17,167 nucleotides of DNA from NCBI GenBank assembly GCA_964443885.1, contig CAYUES010000023.1, positions 1 to 17,167 of the forward strand. The letters are read 5' to 3'. Below are positions 14,820-17,167 of this stretch, one piece after another (position 1 is the first letter of the stretch; every line of letters begins with the position of its first letter). Source of the stretch: OMIS01 sp964443885. Its GTDB lineage: Bacteria > Patescibacteriota > Microgenomatia > UBA1400 > PJMF01. The position numbers and the translations under genes are program-made. The notes under the pieces were generated by a model, which ran no database searches, was not told the DNA's origin, and saw nothing but the letters and a program-made list of their open reading frames with translations.

Positions 14820-16388
14820 ATGCTTGCAACAACTTTTTCTGCACTTTTACATGGCCTTGAGGCTCTCAAAATTACTATAGAAATAGCATTAACTCCTGGA
14901 ATGCCGTCGTTGCAGATTGTGGGACTGCCATCCCAAACAGTCGCTGAATCAAAGGAGCGAATTACTGCGGCACTCGCCAACTGTAATATTAAGCCTAAAG
15001 CTCAGCGAACAATTGTGAATCTAGCTCCTGCAGATATTCGTAAAACTAGTAGTGCTTTTGAACTGCCGATTGCTGCTGGATTACTGCAGTTATATGGAGT
15101 TATTCCACCTCTTCCTACAGATACGTTATTGCTAGGTGAACTTTCGCTCACCGGTGAGTTGAAACCAATTACCGGAGCATTGCCGTTGGTACTCGGTGCA
15201 AAAAGAATGGGTTTTACCACTGTTTTAATTCCGCAAGGTAATGCGGCTGAAGTTTCTATTATTTCTGGTATTCAATGTATTCCTATCGCGGACTTGACTC
15301 AATTTATTTTGCATCAACAGGGTAAAGAAGTTATTCCATCGCTCCAAGCTGTTACTTTTGCAAAATTTTCCAATCATCTGCACAAATCTGATCAAACCGT
15401 TCTTTTTGAAGAAATTGTGGGACAGGAATCAGCCAAAAAAGCCGTAGAAATTGCTGCAGCAGGTGGTCACAACCTCTATCTACTTGGACCACCAGGCACA
15501 GGGAAAAGTATGCTGGCTGAAAGTCTCGCTTCACTGTTGCCACCATTAACCGAAGAGGAAGCCGTAGAGGTGTTTTCTCTCCATTCAATTGCAGGGAAAA
15601 TCACGGGGCAAGAACTTTCAAACTCTCGACCATTTCGCAAAATCCACCACACTATTTCACAAATCGGGTTGGTAGGAGGGGGAACCAAGTTACAACCAGG
15701 TGAAATTTCCTTAGCTCATCGAGGAGTTTTATTCATGGATGAACTTCCTGAATTCCCAAGGTCAATTTTAGAGTCACTCCGACAGCCTCTTGAGTCCAAA
15801 ACGATTACCGTTAGCCGTTTAAGTGGATCAGTTGCCTATCCAGCAAACTTCATGCTCATAGCGGCGGCAAATCCTTGTCCCTGCGGCTATAAAGGTAGCC
15901 AAAAGAAGGCTTGTGTCTGTAGTGAGTACCATCAGCAACAATACGCAAATAAAGTCTCTGGACCGCTTTTGGATCGCATGGACATGAAAGCTTGGGTAGG
16001 GGAGGTGAGCATCAGACAAATTGGCCATTCTTTGATGAAACATGACGACCAAAATCTTGGGCAACCAATCGAATCTACAGATACTATTAGAAAAAGAATT
16101 CTAGCGGCCAGACTACGGCAAAAAGAGCGCTTCAAAGACCATCCACATTTGCATACAAATTCTGATATGAATCCTCAAGATATTAAGTATTTTTGCAAAC
16201 TTGAACCAGCTGCCAAGCATGTATTACTGCGCAGTGCAGAAAAGCTGCATTTGTCTGCACGACAGTACTTTAGGGTTATAAAGGTAGCGCAAACGATCGC
16301 AGACTTAGCGGGAGAGGAGAAGATTAGGCCAATATATATTGCGGAGATTCTTGACCTTCTTGTAAATCATACTGATCCGCAGTTCTAG
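14820..16388 (+). CDS. comM: ComM/YifB family AAA+ ATPase (Mg-chelatase-like)
   Basis: 522 aa. ComM is a hexameric helicase that drives branch migration when incoming single-stranded DNA integrates during natural transformation. Domains: N-terminal Lon-protease-like fold (about 1-170; GMPSLQIVGLP, ESKERITAAL, FELPIAAGLL, GELSLTGELK), AAA+ core with Walker A GPPGTGKS (223-230) and Walker B MDELPEF (D307, E308), a Cys cluster (C353, C355, C365, C367 in NPCPCGY...CVC) typical of the family, then GPLLDRMD and a C-terminal helical domain (LSARQYFRVIKVAQTIADL). All motifs are intact. Its 3' end overlaps the convergent sigma-like frame by 65 bases. No other competence gene is in the window. Confidence 0.93.
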   Translation: MLATTFSALLHGLEALKITIEIALTPGMPSLQIVGLPSQTVAESKERITAALANCNIKPKAQRTIVNLAPADIRKTSSAFELPIAAGLLQLYGVIPPLPTDTLLLGELSLTGELKPITGALPLVLGAKRMGFTTVLIPQGNAAEVSIISGIQCIPIADLTQFILHQQGKEVIPSLQAVTFAKFSNHLHKSDQTVLFEEIVGQESAKKAVEIAAAGGHNLYLLGPPGTGKSMLAESLASLLPPLTEEEAVEVFSLHSIAGKITGQELSNSRPFRKIHHTISQIGLVGGGTKLQPGEISLAHRGVLFMDELPEFPRSILESLRQPLESKTITVSRLSGSVAYPANFMLIAAANPCPCGYKGSQKKACVCSEYHQQQYANKVSGPLLDRMDMKAWVGEVSIRQIGHSLMKHDDQNLGQPIESTDTIRKRILAARLRQKERFKDHPHLHTNSDMNPQDIKYFCKLEPAAKHVLLRSAEKLHLSARQYFRVIKVAQTIADLAGEEKIRPIYIAEILDLLVNHTDPQF

Positions 16389-17167
16389 CCTTTCTTCTTT
16401 TTTCTCTTCTTCGTTCTAGTGCTGTTTCTCTTTTGTGCTGCTTTATAGCTCGTTTTTGATCTTTTTCTAACTGTTGTTTTCCTAGCCTATTGTCTAATTT
16501 ATCGACTCTTAATCCAGCGAAGTCATAGCCTAACTCCTTTAATTCTAAATATAAATTATCTCTAGCTCTAAGCTNNNNNNNNNNAGCTGCTTTGACTCAA
16601 CTGAATCTGAATTTATAACTTTAAAATTCTCATATACAACATATAGACATTTTTCAAAATCTCCCAGTAAAGCCGTATTAATCATTGTTGAAGTTACGCG
16701 ATTTAGCTCTTCAGTAATTTCTATAATACTTAATTCATATACATAAAATAGAATCAGTATTCCTCGATCTGAACTTTCTAAAGCATTCATTGCATCCCAA
16801 AAGATGATGTTGTCAGCTAAATTTTCAGAACTCTCAGCATCAACAATATCATCAGGCTTGAGCTCAACTACCTCCGCAGGATTTTCTCTAAAATAATCCA
16901 TAGTTTTTCGATAGAGAACTGTCCAGATAAAAGACTTATTTATTTCAACTGCTGAATCGGTAAGTGTTCTTTCACCTAATTTATTAATACAAGCATTCAT
17001 TGAGTCATTAATAATATCAAAAATCTGAGCATGATCCTTTACACCTAGAAACGCTATAAAATTTAATATATCTCTTCTAAATTGTGATAATTCTCCCCAG
17101 TACAAATCCGTAACATCAATTAAATTCAATGGCTGAAAGTACTCGATTAGTTCTTGAAAAGAACTGA
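16324..17167 (-). CDS. Divergent sigma-70-like (ECF-type) protein, 5'-partial, interrupted by an assembly gap
   Basis: The frame is open to the right window edge; the TTG at 17129 is only an internal codon (upstream reads SSFQELIEYFQP), so the start is outside. Numbered from that TTG, residues 35-84 look like sigma region 2 (IFDIINDSMNACINKL, then FIWTVLYRKTMDYFREN, compare 'WL.riarN.aiDylR'). Residues 112-165 look like region 4 (DAMNALESSDRGILILFYVYELSIIEITEELN, a helix-turn-helix pattern). At 16575-16584 are ten Ns. Read literally, the frame then stops at 16545. Merging the AGCT on both gap edges continues in frame for 82 more residues to TAA 16324-16326, giving a strongly basic tail (QKRAIKQHKRE, ERRREKRRKAR). 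The DNA is markedly AT-rich. Sigma identity is inference; similarity is weak. Confidence 0.55.
16575..16584. other. Assembly gap (10 N)
   Basis: Ten Ns flanked on both sides by AGCT (16571-16574 and 16585-16588). The fixed length and repeated flank suggest a scaffold join whose real length is unknown, possibly a 4-base overlap. Confidence 0.9.

Noticed and set aside
1..17167. Stop-codon recoding (UGA as Gly or Trp)
   Set aside because: All recognised genes have full length with the standard code, and no in-frame UGA needs reading through.
1..17167. CRISPR array, insertion sequence or prophage
   Set aside because: No regularly spaced repeats, transposase, integrase or terminal inverted repeats were seen.

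Overview
The window is a compact stretch of bacterial chromosome. It carries one tRNA and about twelve protein genes, packed with little space between them on both strands. All complete genes read through with the standard code. The gene set (Lon, UvrD/PcrA helicase, FemX, UMP kinase, GAPDH, triosephosphate isomerase, ComM/YifB) mixes housekeeping genes with several lineage-specific ones. A short 225-residue triosephosphate isomerase, a GAPDH with an unusual cofactor loop, a Gram-positive-like cell-wall FemX, and orphan genes on very tight spacing suggest a reduced bacterium such as a member of the Patescibacteria (CPR). That is inference; no taxonomic marker in the window proves it.

Layout. 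Bases 1-77 are tRNA-Ile(GAU). An orphan 175-residue gene follows (130-657) and converges on a membrane-anchored surface protein on the minus strand (678-2273), which has a Pro/Thr/Gly-rich stalk and a repeat domain closed by two cysteines. Divergent from that is lon (2387-4876). Next comes a two-gene plus-strand unit: a PEGA/SH3 lipoprotein (4977-5894) and a polytopic GT-C-like membrane protein (5920-7956). tpiA (7974-8651, minus) and the uvrD/pcrA helicase (8774-10699) are divergent. A possible 20-residue ORF lies at 10745-10807. femX (10873-11904) and pyrH (11925-12662) form an operon that converges on an orphan 316-residue gene (12659-13609, minus), sharing a TTAA with it. gap (13721-14773) and comM/yifB (14820-16388) follow. 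The right end (16324-17167, minus) is an AT-rich, sigma-factor-like gene. It runs off the window and is interrupted by a 10-N assembly gap.

How the genes relate. tpiA and gap are both lower-glycolysis enzymes but are not in one operon. The lipoprotein, GT-C protein, FemX and anchored repeat protein all point to envelope building. ComM and the UvrD-like helicase act on DNA (natural transformation, repair). Lon handles protein quality control.

Main observations. (1) In most transcription units the -10 element ends only 5-9 bases before the start codon and no Shine-Dalgarno is usable, so mRNAs would be leaderless. The two operon-internal genes instead have Shine-Dalgarno sequences. (2) The sigma-like gene appears split by the N gap, but both gap edges read AGCT. 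Merging them restores one frame with a long basic C-terminal tail. (3) The surface protein has a repeat domain that begins and ends in the middle of a repeat unit, bracketed by its only two cysteines, like a closed propeller-type fold. No CRISPR array, insertion sequence, prophage or clear intrinsic terminator was seen.
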